Below are positions 45,100-54,150 of a stretch of DNA of 64,000 bases, piece after piece. Origin of the DNA: Nematopogon swammerdamellus (Eukaryota > Arthropoda > Insecta > Lepidoptera > Adelidae); contig OX336354.1 in assembly GCA_946902875.1 (NCBI GenBank), forward strand, positions 8,901,247-8,965,246, read 5' to 3'. The translations under genes and the position numbers were made by a program. Under the pieces are notes generated by a model that ran no database searches, was not told where the DNA came from, and saw only the letters and a list, made by a program, of their open reading frames with translations. The stretch's first letter is position 1; the number at the start of each line of letters is the position of its first letter.

Positions 45100-45255
45100 T
45101 TTGTTTAATATTTGTTGGCATATCCGCTATAATATTCTGTGAAAATTTCAACCGGCTACCTATTACGGTTCAAACGATACAGCTCTCAGACGGACAGATG
45201 GACAGACATACAGATGGCGTAGGCTTAGTAATAAGCTTCCGTATGGATAATGAGC
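45100..45255 (+). mobile_element. SINE-A tail
   Basis: AACCGGCTACCTATTACGGT, TCAAACGATACAGC, CAGACGGACAGATGGACAG and GATGGCGTAGGCTTAGTAAT. It probably belongs to the head at 44365, separated by SINE-C and about 240 bp of other DNA. Confidence 0.65.
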
Positions 45256-45822
45256 CCTAAAATTGCGTTGTAGCCGGCTGGCGCCTGTGTGTGTGAGTGA
45301 GCTATGTAAACGTATGTAGGTATACTCACACATACATGCATATGTATAAAAGTCAAGTAAATATTGGAATTGATTTAGCCGCGTGTAATGCGCGGGGCGC
45401 GTTTTAAAAGTGTTCTAACACAACCTGCGCGCCCCCACAAAGGGGTGGGGGGCGCTCCGTCAGAAACATTGCCGCGACCGCTCAGGCAGAAGATTTAATT
45501 TTCATTTTTATCTATGAAACATTCTTTGATGGCGGCCGCGGTACCAACCCTCCCCCCCCCCCCCCGCCGCGCCCCGCCCCTCCCCTCCCCGGCCACAGGG
45601 CTTATTTCCTTCTGTAGTGGCATTTTTCATTATCCTTTGTTGTGCGGTTCCCGCGCTGGATTGTTTTATTTTCGCAAAATTAAAATAACATCGTAAAATG
45701 TCCGGGGCTTTGAAGTAATTCTTTTGAAAATCGGTAATTCGGTGAGTTTTCAGATGGTTTTCAGTGTACTAGCGTGCATGCGAAATAATTTATGCGCTGC
45801 TTAAATGTAGCGTTAATGCAGA
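45256..45822. promoter_or_regulatory. Unique GC-rich intronic block near the linker exon, possible enhancer
   Basis: From 45365 to 45770 the sequence is repeat-free. It has GATTTAGCCGCG, a C-rich run at 45550-45565 and a long AT/GC-mixed stretch (GGCTTATTTCCTTCTGTAG, CATTATCCTTTGTTGTGCGG) without stop-free coding sense. It is 0.7 kb from the linker exon. The regulatory role is a guess from position and lack of repeats. Confidence 0.25.
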
Positions 45823-45992
45823 TACAGTAACCGGCAGTAAATAATGAACATCGAGATTTAGAAAGAGACAATCTGGCTGTAGAGCGTCGTCCCTATCGCA
45901 CAGAGACGTGCGAATTCGTGCGACAGGGACGACGCTCTACAACCGGATTGTCTTTTTCTAAAGCTCGAATATTTTCTGCCGGGTACCTACTG
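45823..45992. mobile_element. Hairpin MITE, copy 2
   Basis: Ends TACAGTAACCGGCAG and, reversed, CAGTAGGTACCCGGCAG. The arms TAGAGCGTCGTCCCTATCGC and GCGACAGGGACGACGCTCTA are the same as in copy 1 at 26401. Confidence 0.75.
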
Positions 45993-46460
45993 CACAGCTG
46001 TTGTAAAGATAAATTCCGAATATCATCGGATGTTGCCATTTCGCTTTACTTAACCGTTTCAAATGCTACACATTCGTGTTGTAAAATACACATTATGTGA
46101 ACATTTTACACCTTCTTACATAAAAAGATTACAAATTATGTTGTTCTATTTTCAAACATGACGTAAAATATAGAGGTTAGAAAATTCGAAACATTCGAAA
46201 TTCAAATCTTTTTCGATAAATAATGTTTCGTATTATTTCTATCACAGCTCCATGAACATACGATTTGTTCTTTTATGGGTATGCCAGTACAGCAAATTTA
46301 TCTAAAATATGCTGTCACCTAATATTATATTGCCATATACACCGTCCGTGACGTCAAGTCACAGTGATGGACATACAGTTCGCATTATGGTAATAAAATA
46401 ACAGTATGACAAAATCTACAGCATCCAGGGATGGATAGAGTTCAGTAGAAGGGTACTTAC
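45993..46460. other. ey intron next to the linker exon, no gene seen
   Basis: AT-rich; contains CACCGTCCGTGACGTCAAGT at 46340-46359, a CRE-like TGACGTCA. No repeat family is recognised. Confidence 0.35.
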
Positions 46461-46607
46461 ATTTCTTCAAAGGTGGCATGTCCGAGATGCCGTTGCAGAT
46501 GGACTGTGGGCCTGGACTAAGGCTGTGCAGATGGTAGGGTCTCGTCTCAAGCTGCGCAGGCCAGGGTGCGCGAGGCCAAGCCGCCGCCGCTGCAGCTGCC
46601 GGGGACC
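46461..46607 (-). CDS. ey: ey/Pax6 exon: linker between paired domain and homeodomain
   Basis: The exon is 147 nt, entering in phase 1 and leaving in phase 1 at GTAAGT, a good donor. The acceptor chosen is TTCAG at 46608-46612. Two further in-frame CAG sites, 12 and 18 nt inside, would shorten an alanine run. It encodes G-S-P, seven alanines, then WPRAPWPAQ, HLHSLSPGPQSICNGISD and MPPLKKC. The W-P and HSLSP pieces match the type of linker known in insect ey. The linker carries no folded domain. A Harbinger-type MITE ends 26 bases upstream of the acceptor. Confidence 0.9.
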
Positions 46608-46633
46608 CTGAACATCGAGAGATCGTCTTCTTA

Positions 46634-47063
46634 TGGTGATATTACACGGTTCACTTCTGCCTTTCAATTTGGTTGAAGCAATCAAATTGAATAGTGTAAA
46701 CATAAAAGTGAACCATTCAATGTCAATGTTCAATCACGGGCAACCACGTTCAACCGCATTGAAAGGATTGAGCTTGCTCAATATTTTCACTTTTGCCGTT
46801 CAATGTTCAATGCGATTGAATGAGAGTTGAACGTGTAAACGCATTGAACGGTTCACTCGCTGTTCAGTCTTGATCGCTGCGGTGAGAGAGAGAGACGTGT
46901 AGATATTGTGTATTACCTCCTGCGAAGACATGTTCTTGAGCAATTTGCATTGAATGGTTCACTTTTCAGTTCACTTCACAGATACGTGTAAACAGCATTA
47001 TCTTTCACTTCTGCTCCTTTCAACCGCATTGAATCAATTTGGTCGAACCGTGTAATATCGCCA
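46634..47063. mobile_element. PIF/Harbinger-type MITE, 430 bp, beside the linker exon
   Basis: The ends TGGTGATATTACACGGTTC and the reverse complement of GAACCGTGTAATATCGCCA are nearly identical (the right arm reads GGTCGAACCG... before it). The flanks repeat TTA (46631-46633 and 47064-47066), the 3-bp TWA target of PIF/Harbinger. The interior is full of TTCAAT/ATTGAA repeats and has no transposase. Confidence 0.75.
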
Positions 47064-47201
47064 TTAGGAACGGGCATGGATCACGATTACTGGACGACTG
47101 GAGCTTAATTTACCAATAAGAAAACATTCGAAGTTCAAAACATATTATTCGAAACATTATTTATTTCCTTTAACTGGCTACACACCTTCAGTTTTAACTG
47201 A

Positions 47202-47328
47202 CAACATTCCTCAAACTCTGCTGGCATGGCGCATCTCTGAGTGTGGTTTCGCGAGTACAGTTGTTTTTGGTTCTGTCGACTGCACCATTGGCCCCTCGGC
47301 ACAGTCACCCATGTTCGGTTACATTTAA
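47202..47328 (+). pseudogene. CR1/Jockey-like LINE 3' fragment
   Basis: CTGCTGGCATGGCGCATCTC, TGAGTGTGGTTTCGCGAG, TTCTGTCGACTGCACCATTG and CCCATGTTCGGTTACATTTA. First of two neighbouring copies antisense to ey in the same intron. Confidence 0.7.
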
Positions 47329-47359
47329 AAAAGAACGATAAATACGTGTAGTAAGCCCG

Positions 47360-47544
47360 AATCCTTTAACCTGGGTTTCTTCAGACGTCGTATCAACGGG
47401 CTAGACAGCCTAGCAACAGTCCGCAAATCTTCTGGCATGGCGCCTCACTGAGCGTGGTTTCGCGAGGAGAGGGGTTTTTGGCTCTGTCGACTGTACCATC
47501 GGTCCCACGAAACAGCCACCCATGTTGGTTTACTTAAAAAAAAA
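47360..47544 (+). pseudogene. CR1/Jockey-like LINE 3' end abutting the ey donor site
   Basis: AATCCTTTAACCTGGGTTTC, GTATCAACGGGCTAGACAGC, GGCATGGCGCCTCACTGAGC, then CCACCCATGTTGGTTTACTT and A9 to 47544. The ey donor hexamer occupies 47545-47550, so the LINE tail starts at intron base 7. Confidence 0.8.
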
Positions 47545-47550
47545 GCATAC

Positions 47551-47674
47551 CCAACAACCGTAGCCGCTCGTAGACCCCGGGGCTGGCGCAGTCGCTGCCC
47601 TGCGGTGTCGCTGTCGGATTGCTCTTCTCCTTCTGCGCAGCCAGATTGCGCAGTACGCGGTTGATCGACGACAC
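47551..47674 (-). CDS. ey: ey/Pax6 exon: end of paired domain
   Basis: After a CAG acceptor at 47675-47677 the exon reads VSSINRVLRNLAAQKEKS, the last residues of the C-terminal helical subdomain of a Pax6 paired domain. It then reads GVYERLRLLG, equivalent to the MYDKLRMLNG stretch after the paired domain in vertebrate Pax6. It begins at a codon boundary at the same Pax6 position (after IPS). It ends in phase 1 at a GTATGC donor (47545-47550). It is 124 nt and GC-rich against AT-rich flanks. Just six bases into the intron an antisense LINE poly(A) tail begins. Confidence 0.95.
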
Positions 47675-47754
47675 CTGCGTGAAGAGAACGCGACGTTAGC
47701 ATTCAGCAGCCGGTGGTCGACGCTTTGTTGGCTTTGATTCTTAATCTCAGAGTT

Positions 47755-47866
47755 CAACGTTCGAATCCGGCCGACATGGACCAATGAGTTTTTTCTGACG
47801 GAAACATTTACGTGCATACCTACACCTGCTGCTTCACAATTCGGAATCGGTGTAAAACCACAGATT
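47755..47866 (+). mobile_element. SINE-C 5' fragment
   Basis: GTTCGAATCCGGCCGACATG, GACCAATGAGTTTTTTCTGA, then CTACACCTGCTGCTTCAC and GGTGTAAAACC. The head's A box is lost and the core is missing. It is about 80 bases upstream of the acceptor of the paired-domain exon. Confidence 0.75.
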
Positions 47867-48151
47867 ACTTAATAGTTACTTCGTAACAGATAAATCACTC
47901 CATAGAAAAAGTTCCATACCTTCGGCTTTAATAGCCTAATGTTTCATGTCGCCAATCGCTGCGTGCGAAAATGTACCTAAACGATCAAGTGTAAAGTGAT
48001 TATTACTTTGCATCTGCGCGCAGTTCCGTGGGCGAGCGTGTAGGTATGTTTCGCGCGGCTGTCGAATTTCCACTGAATTAGATCGCCGCGCCGGCGGTAC
48101 ACCGGGCGGTAGGTAGTTAGCGCGCGCAAGTACATAGAGTGCGTGAGGCCT

Positions 48152-48417
48152 GGTAAAACTGCAGGTCCCTTTCCTTGCCCCTTACTATGTGGTAGAGGCT
48201 CAAATTGTAGCCTACTGGGTTGTTACCACAGTACTGGACGTAAGATGGCCGCATAGAAGCCTCGGTTGTGTTCTCTAGTCCAGTATAACCAGCAATCCAA
48301 AGAGAAGTCTCCGGTACGGTATGGTACCTTCTCGGGGGTGATATTGGCTGATCGGAGCATGTGCTCTGGCCCCTCTGACTCAGCCAGTAGCCACGCATAC
48401 CAGATTACATAAAAAAC
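48152..48417 (+). mobile_element. SINE-C core and tail
   Basis: GGTAAAACTGCAGGTCCCTT, GGCTCAAATTGTAGCCTACT, ACGTAAGATGGCCGCATAG, GATATTGGCTGATCGGAGC and a tail GCCACGCATACCAGATTACA with an A-run. The 5' part is missing. Confidence 0.8.
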
Positions 48418-48659
48418 ATAAACTAACGATATTAAACTTGTGCATATTTTTTATTGTATCTTGTAACCTTCTAAACGTAAAAAAAATATGTAGGTATGTA
48501 AGCCAAAACTTCGACCACCATAATGTAAAATTTCAAATTAATATATGGCGTAATATACGCGTCTCACTTCAGACAACACAGAGAGATATTTATTTTAAAA
48601 TAATTTTAGGTATTATGAAGTTAGTTCTCTTTGAAAAGTCAAATTTGGTTCAAATGAAA

Positions 48660-48870
48660 TAGAATAGAAAAGAATAGAAACTCTTTATTGTACAAAATTA
48701 AAAGAAGTACAGTATCCACACGAAAGAGAAACAAGAAATACAGAAGTGCGCAAAGGCGAACTTATCACTGCGAGTGATTTCTTCCAGTCAGCCTTTGTGT
48801 GACGACGAATAACATTATAGAGGAAGAAGTATGGGTAGTGCAAATGAAAGGGAGAAGAAATACTTTACAC
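48660..48870 (-). mobile_element. LINE 3' end (ACTCTTTATTG type)
   Basis: AATAGAAACTCTTTATTGTA, ACAGAAGTGCGCAAAGGCGA, CTTATCACTGCGAGTGATTT and GAAGAAGTATGGGTAGTGC. Close to the copy at 39935-40130. Confidence 0.6.
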
Positions 48871-49195
48871 AAACTAATTTCTCGTCAAAGCAAATACTGC
48901 GAGAACGGTATTTAGTGAATCTTGAAACTTGTAGGTCGAGTTTCAACTTCAAAAGCATCATACGTGCTAAAAGCAGCCCTAAATAGTTCAGAGTTTGGAG
49001 TAGGTACGTAAGAAAACTTAAGATTTTTCCAACAATCTTAACAATCTTTGCAGTCTTTCTGTAACTACATAGACAAGTAACATTACTTGAGAACCAATGA
49101 AATGATTCTGATGATTGAAATGAGAGGGCTAATTAAGATAATATATTTAAAATTCTAGTAAAATTTACCAATAACTAACAATTAAAAACACAATA

Positions 49196-49468
49196 CGCCA
49201 AGTGCGAGCCGGACTTGCAAACCGAGGTTTTCACACCACAAAAAAGATAAAATAAAAAAACACGTTTCTTGTATATAACCCTGAATTTTTTGCTTATACA
49301 ATTTTTTATTATTTGTGGTCATATTCGCCATAAAAACACATAAATTCTGAAAAAAAAAATTTCAGAAAAAAATATTACGGTTCCAAAGATATACAGCAGT
49401 AGGACAGACAGACAGAGAGACCGACAGACGGCGTAGGCTTAATAATAGGCTTCCGTACCCCCAGTAAG
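49196..49468 (+). mobile_element. SINE-A, near full-length copy
   Basis: CGCCAAGTGCGAGCCGGACT, CGAGGTTTTCACACCAC, then GTAGGACAGACAGACAG, CGGCGTAGGCTTAATAATAG and GCTTCCGTACCC. The head B box is damaged. Confidence 0.75.
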
Positions 49469-49879
49469 GAAACCGAAAAACTACAAGATATGTCACTAAA
49501 AACTAACACCATACGTAAATTCTAACCTATCTTAAAGTTGGTGTAATAGTTTATACTCGTACATATGAAAAAACAGAACGTTAGGTGCAAAAGTCTAATT
49601 AGGTATAATCGTCGATATCATCGGTACCATCACGCCCGCCCGGGACGATGTTCACAAAAACGTCGAACTGTGCGGCCATGTCACTCCGCTGTACCGATGA
49701 GATCAGAAGGGCGTACCTACATCGGACGTTGATACTTTTTACCTCGGCTCGTCGGTATTTTTTATGTAAAAGATTTTCGGTGATGACATATTATATTGTA
49801 TCGATTGAAATGGTTCTTTGAGTTTGATAATAGAGCTGAACCACAGATTTTTATTCTATTTAAGTTTTAGTATTGTGTT

Positions 49880-50412
49880 TTCCAGATATTTGCATACAAA
49901 ATATTTTGCATGTACACCGTAGATTTTTTTCTTCAATAAAACAATTTTGTTATTCGTTCGGGGCCAGTGTTACGAAACACAGATGACGGTGTGGAGAGTT
50001 TTTAGTAGTATTGGTTTTAGTTTTTTATTTTGTTGTTGCCATTGTGCTTTTGAAAACCTATCCATCGGTTCTCAAGATAATTCCTTTGTCGCACCACTAG
50101 GGCGTGGAACTGTCTTCCGGCGAGTGTGTTTCCCGAATCGTTTAACCTGGATGTCTTCAAATGTCGTGTTGACGGGCTAGACAGCCTAGCGACTTATTTG
50201 GGCTCTGTCGATTGCACCATTGGTCTCTCGGTACAGCTACCCATGTTGGCTTACATAAGAACAAATTAGATTGCGTTTTCAGGATATTTGCATACAAGAT
50301 ATTTCGAACGTATACCGTAATATATTTTTTTAAATTAAAAGCAATTTTTAGTCATTTGGGGTCAGTGTAACAAAACACAGATAAGCGCGTGGGAAATGTT
50401 TTAATGGAGTAT
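49880..50412. repeat. Direct ~125-bp repeats flanking a LINE fragment
   Basis: GATATTTGCATACAAAATAT, CACCGTA, then GGGGCCAGTGTTACGAAACA, CAGATGACG at 49885-50010 is repeated with changes at 50281-50405 (GATATTTGCATACAAGATAT, GGGGTCAGTGTAACAAAACA, CAGATAAGCG). Between them lies the LINE end. Confidence 0.7.
50040..50270 (+). pseudogene. CR1/Jockey-like LINE 3' end
   Basis: The frame fragments SFVAPLGRGTVFRRVCFPN and then NGLDSLATY with the end CCCATGTTGGCTTACATAAG. It matches 51990-52238 with more decay. Confidence 0.7.
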
Positions 50413-51279
50413 GCGGACTAGGGTGAAGATGAACATTTAAATTTAGGACGTTAGGATGATGCAGAAGGTGTAGGTTAGGTCAGCTGCAAGGAGTAGACGT
50501 GGAGAGAGGTACTCAGGCGTCAACAATATCAGATCATAATAATCTGACATGGTCGACTAAATCACATCATCTGCTAGTTTCATCTTATATACCTACCTAG
50601 TTACTTTCCTTATTGTGCAATAATATTTGCTATAATGTGAGAGGTTGTACCCGGGTGTGCAGTGAGTTTTAAGATTTTCGAAGAATTTGCGTGCCACATG
50701 AAGTATTTCTGTATATTGTATATAAAACATCGTGTCAAAAATGTACAGTAAAAATGCTTCGAGTTATGTGTACAAGAATGAGACTGAAACTACATTTTGC
50801 AATAATTCCTTTCTGCTTCTAGCGCAGCAAATGCTTATACTACTCACACACATACCATACATAGCATAAATAAAATAGGCTCAAAATAGCTCAAAGATCT
50901 CCTATTGAACCATATAACTTATATGACATAGAACCCAATATAAAAGATTGGTGTACCGTCGGCAAATGTCGCGGCTAGGAAGTGACAGATGGTAAGCGGA
51001 TCCTTCGACGGTGTGGTCGATCGTCCTCACCGTCTGACGGCGGCAGGGCGACTGTCGCGTCCGCTTCGACGAGCATGGTGACGCGCGATAAAATTCAAAA
51101 CTATAGAATCGCCATCAACTCCACCTACTAGCGATGGTTTACTGATATTGGGCTATCTCAACATTCGAGACTGGCAACCCGGAAAGAAAAGAGACTGCGG
51201 GTTGGGATTGTACAGGCCAGTCAGTGGTTGTATGTTGCGGTTTTAGGCTAACCTCTGTGGTTGTAAGTAACACTTGCAT
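50413..51279. other. Intron or upstream sequence, no gene seen
   Basis: A GC-moderate unique stretch lies at 50960-51090 (TCCTCACCGTCTGACGGCGG). No exon of the paired domain matches here. Confidence 0.35.
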
Positions 51280-51360
51280 TTTTTTTTGTGGAAACTGACA
51301 CTGTTGTCTACAGCAACTACAAAAAACGTGATGTAAGCCCATAACACCTTGGTGAACCCA
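51280..51360 (-). mobile_element. SINE-B tail
   Basis: Reverse complement of the SINE-B end: GTGGAAACTGACACTGTTGT and CGTGATGTAAGCCCATAACA. The ORFs that run through it are artefacts. Confidence 0.65.
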
Positions 51361-51399
51361 TGAAATTTCCCATGGAATAAGCGATAGTACACACCAAGA

Positions 51400-51989
51400 A
51401 CATTTAATAGGTAAAAGGACGCCGGACCTTCCCCGCGCCAGCGTAACACGACGTTTGTATAAACGTACAAATGCCATTCGTTACCAACCAATCAGATCGC
51501 GATACCACCCGATACCACCCAACCAGAGCGCGCGCCGTCCCCTCCGCTACCCGCGGAGCTCGGCGACGCTGTTTATCATTTAAGCATGGACAGTCTGACG
51601 TCCATACCTATTTAAATGTTCTTGGTACACACTTAGGCCGCCGAAATCCCTAGGAAACCTCTCTTATGCAAATAGGTGATTATAGAACAAAATGTGTTGG
51701 TTACAAGGTAAACTAAAGCAATAGGTATATGACAATGACATGTCTGGGTATGCATTTTCTCGGTGACTCGTATGTTGACAACTCTCTTGGTAGATTAGAG
51801 AAGGTAGATTCAATCTACGGTGAGATTGAGATTTAAACCGGTTATAATATTATAGGTATTGATATTTATGACCTGAGAAAACGACTCCTTCCTCATTTGC
51901 GAATTATATTTTTGCTAAGTCTTCTTCGATTCTCTGCGTAGCGTAAAATTCTGCTGTTTAGCTGCTTGTGTATAATGTTAGCTTATAAA
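51400..51989. other. Unique stretch with a GC-rich, CCAAT-containing core
   Basis: ACCAACCAATCAGATCGCGA (51484-51503) followed by GAGCGCGCGCCGTCCCCTCC looks promoter-like but has no supporting exon. The rest is AT-rich. Confidence 0.25.
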
Positions 51990-52238
51990 CCGAGAATGCC
52001 GCATCTAATTCTTCGATAAAAATCGTTTCTTTGTCGCACCGCTAGAGTGTGGAACTGTCTTCCGGCGAGTGTATTTCCTGAATCCTTTAACCTGGGTGTC
52101 TTCAAGCGTCGTATTCGATTCGTATTCGGGCTAGACAGCCTAGCAACAGTCCGCAAATCTGCTGGCATGGCTCTGTCGATTGCACCATTGGTCCCTCGGC
52201 ACAGCCACCCATGCTGGTTTACATAAAAAAAAAACATG
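51990..52238 (+). pseudogene. CR1/Jockey-like LINE 3' end
   Basis: TCGTTTCTTTGTCGCACCGC, GAACTGTCTTCCGGCGAGTG, TCCTTTAACCTGGGTGTCTT, GGGCTAGACAGCCTAGCAAC, then CAGCCACCCATGCTGGTTTA and CATAAAAAAAAAA. It is a clear 3' end with poly(A), with an internal deletion before CTCTGTCGATTGCACC. Confidence 0.8.
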
Positions 52239-52325
52239 CAATTGTACATTCGTTCAGTTTAGGCTATTTAGGACAGATACTAAATTTAAAATTAAATTGT
52301 ACCGTGTGGGTTCGGCAATTAAAAA

Positions 52326-52390
52326 GAATAGCCCCACTGCATCTCTTCCCGTCGCATGGCGTAAAAGCCGACTAAGGGATAAGGAAATTC
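52326..52390 (+). repeat. Dispersed repeat (AGAATAGCCCCACT type)
   Basis: AGAATAGCCCCACTGCATCT and AAAAGCCGACTAAGGGATAA match, inverted, 5850-5920. It is inserted directly before a SINE-B. Confidence 0.6.
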
Positions 52391-52765
52391 GTCAGCCTCG
52401 GTAGCTCAGTGGTGCGGTCAGTCGACTGTTGTTAAGCAACGCTGAGCGCGGTCAGTACTTGGATGGTTGACCGCTCGACCGTTGGAGGCTGACCGTGGTT
52501 CGGATTCCACGTTAAACTGTAGGCCCCTTCCCTTCTTACCTTACTAGGTGGTAGGGTTTATCCCGGCCAGGTTGGTACCACTGCACTGAGCGTAACGTCG
52601 GTCGAAACGGTTATGTAAATAGTTCGTGTTTTCCGTCCAGTTCAGTGTAACCGGCGCGAAATGAAGGGAAGCACTGACATGGCACCTAGTTCACCCGGTG
52701 TTATGGGCTGACAACACGGATGTTGTAGGTGATGTAGCCAACCGTGTCAGTTTCCATAAAAATAT
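52391..52765 (+). mobile_element. SINE-B, best full-length copy
   Basis: GTCAGCCTCGGTAGCTCAGT head, GTTAAGCAACGCTGAGCGCG and GTCAGTACTTGGATGGTTGA (5S-like), closing GTTGGAGGCTGACC, core CTGTAGGCCCCTTCCCTTCT, TACCACTGCACTGAGCG, body, and tail CCGTGTCAGTTTCCATAAAA. Confidence 0.9.
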
Positions 52766-53164
52766 AAATAAAAAAAAACTGTTTTGGACAGTTTTCATCC
52801 ATGCAGTCGTATAGGTATATGCAATCGTTTCGATATTTTCGAAAATATAACGTCATGCTACTTCAACGAAAAAATAAACAGAGGCGTGGTGCCATACAAA
52901 ATAATTCACATATTCCGTCACACCGCATTGTTACCAACAACATTCAAAACTGACGTATACTACCTTTGACAATATTGGTAAATTATATCTCTATGTGTAA
53001 AACTATCGTGGGACAAATTTGATGACCTAACCACGCCACTATATATGTTTTCGTCGAAACCTATTTACTATTTAGAAGTAGAATAAATGTGAATGAAGTC
53101 GAAATAACATCAGTTCAGTTTTGCTATTTGGTACGATTTTTAAAATGCCTGGACCTGAGGCCAT

Positions 53165-53350
53165 TAGTACTATTTTTTTTACTCCGACGCAAAAGGTGGG
53201 GTGTTATAAGTTTGACGTTTGTCGTGTGTCTGTTTGTCTGTGTGTTTCTGTATGTGTCTGTTCTGTGGCATCGTAGCTCCTAAACGGATGGACCAATTTG
53301 GTTGGATGCGGTTTTTTTTACTAGGAAACTGGTTCAACCGGGATAATTCT
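53165..53350 (+). repeat. Copy of the repeat at 4934
   Basis: GGGGTGTTATAAGTTTGACG, (TG/TCTG) tract, GGCATCGTAGCTCCTAAACG and GGTTGGATGCGG. It is followed directly by a SINE-B tail. Confidence 0.65.
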
Positions 53351-53354
53351 TAGT

Positions 53355-53440
53355 TTTCTGGCCCTGTGTACTGGGCTGACGTCACAGTTGTAGTAAGTAG
53401 GTGATGCAGCCAACCATGTCAAGTTCCATAACAACAACAA
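53355..53440 (+). mobile_element. SINE-B tail
   Basis: GTACTGGGCTGACGTCACAG, TAGGTGATGCAGCCAACCAT and GTCAAGTTCCATAAC. Confidence 0.65.
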
Positions 53441-53744
53441 CAAAAACAACATACATACGACGCACTCAAGCACACACAAACACTTAACACAACACAATAC
53501 ATATGCGCCCATCATTACATACATTCCTAATTTATTTTGGATCATAGGATTTTTTTAATATTTTAAACATTGTAAGATTAATTGAAATTTTTTAATTAAT
53601 TTAATTTTACTTTTAAAATTGTACATGAGAGCACATGTAATGTGGTCACTGTAAATTATGTTAAGTACTTATATCGTCATCCTGCGAGACATATTCTTCT
53701 AGTGGAGGAGGTAAAAGAACTACTCGTAACTAGCGGCGGGGTAA

Positions 53745-54150
53745 GCGGCGGGTGGCCGAGTGATTTGGGCATCGGCTTCTCATGCGAGAGACCCGCGGTT
53801 CGAATCCCGTCGGCGTGTACCAATGAGTTTTTTCTGACGGAAAAGATTTACGTGCATACCTACACCTGCTGCTTCACCGTTCGGAACCGGTGTAAAACTG
53901 TAGGTCCCTTCCCTTGCCCCTTTCTAGGTGCTAGGCTCAAATTGTAGCCGACTGGGTTAGTACCACCGTACTGGATGTAAGATGGCCGCATAGCAGCCTC
54001 GGTTGTGTTCTCCTCTAGTCCAGTATAGCCAGCAATCCAGGGAAGTCTCCGGTATGGCACCTACCTTCTCGGAAGTTATATTGGCTGGTCGGAGCATGCG
54101 CTTTAGCCCCTCCAACTCAGCCACCCATACCGGTTTACATAAAAAAAAAA
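53745..54150 (+). mobile_element. SINE-C, best full-length copy
   Basis: Head GCGGCGGGTGGCCGAGTGAT (A box) and CCGCGGTTCGAATCCCGTCG (B box), then GTACCAATGAGTTTTTTCTG, CTACACCTGCTGCTTCACCG, core GTAAAACTGTAGGTCCCTTC, GTACCACCGTACTGGATG, CAGTATAGCCAGCAATCCAG, and the 3' end CAGCCACCCATACCGGTTTA, CAT and A10. Confidence 0.9.

Noticed and set aside
51139..51491. Overlapping 82- and 112-codon minus-strand frames
   Set aside because: Their middle is a SINE-B tail, and no domain is recognisable.
53745..53820. Possible tRNA gene with A and B boxes
   Set aside because: It is the head of a full-length SINE-C with core and tail, repeated at several loci.
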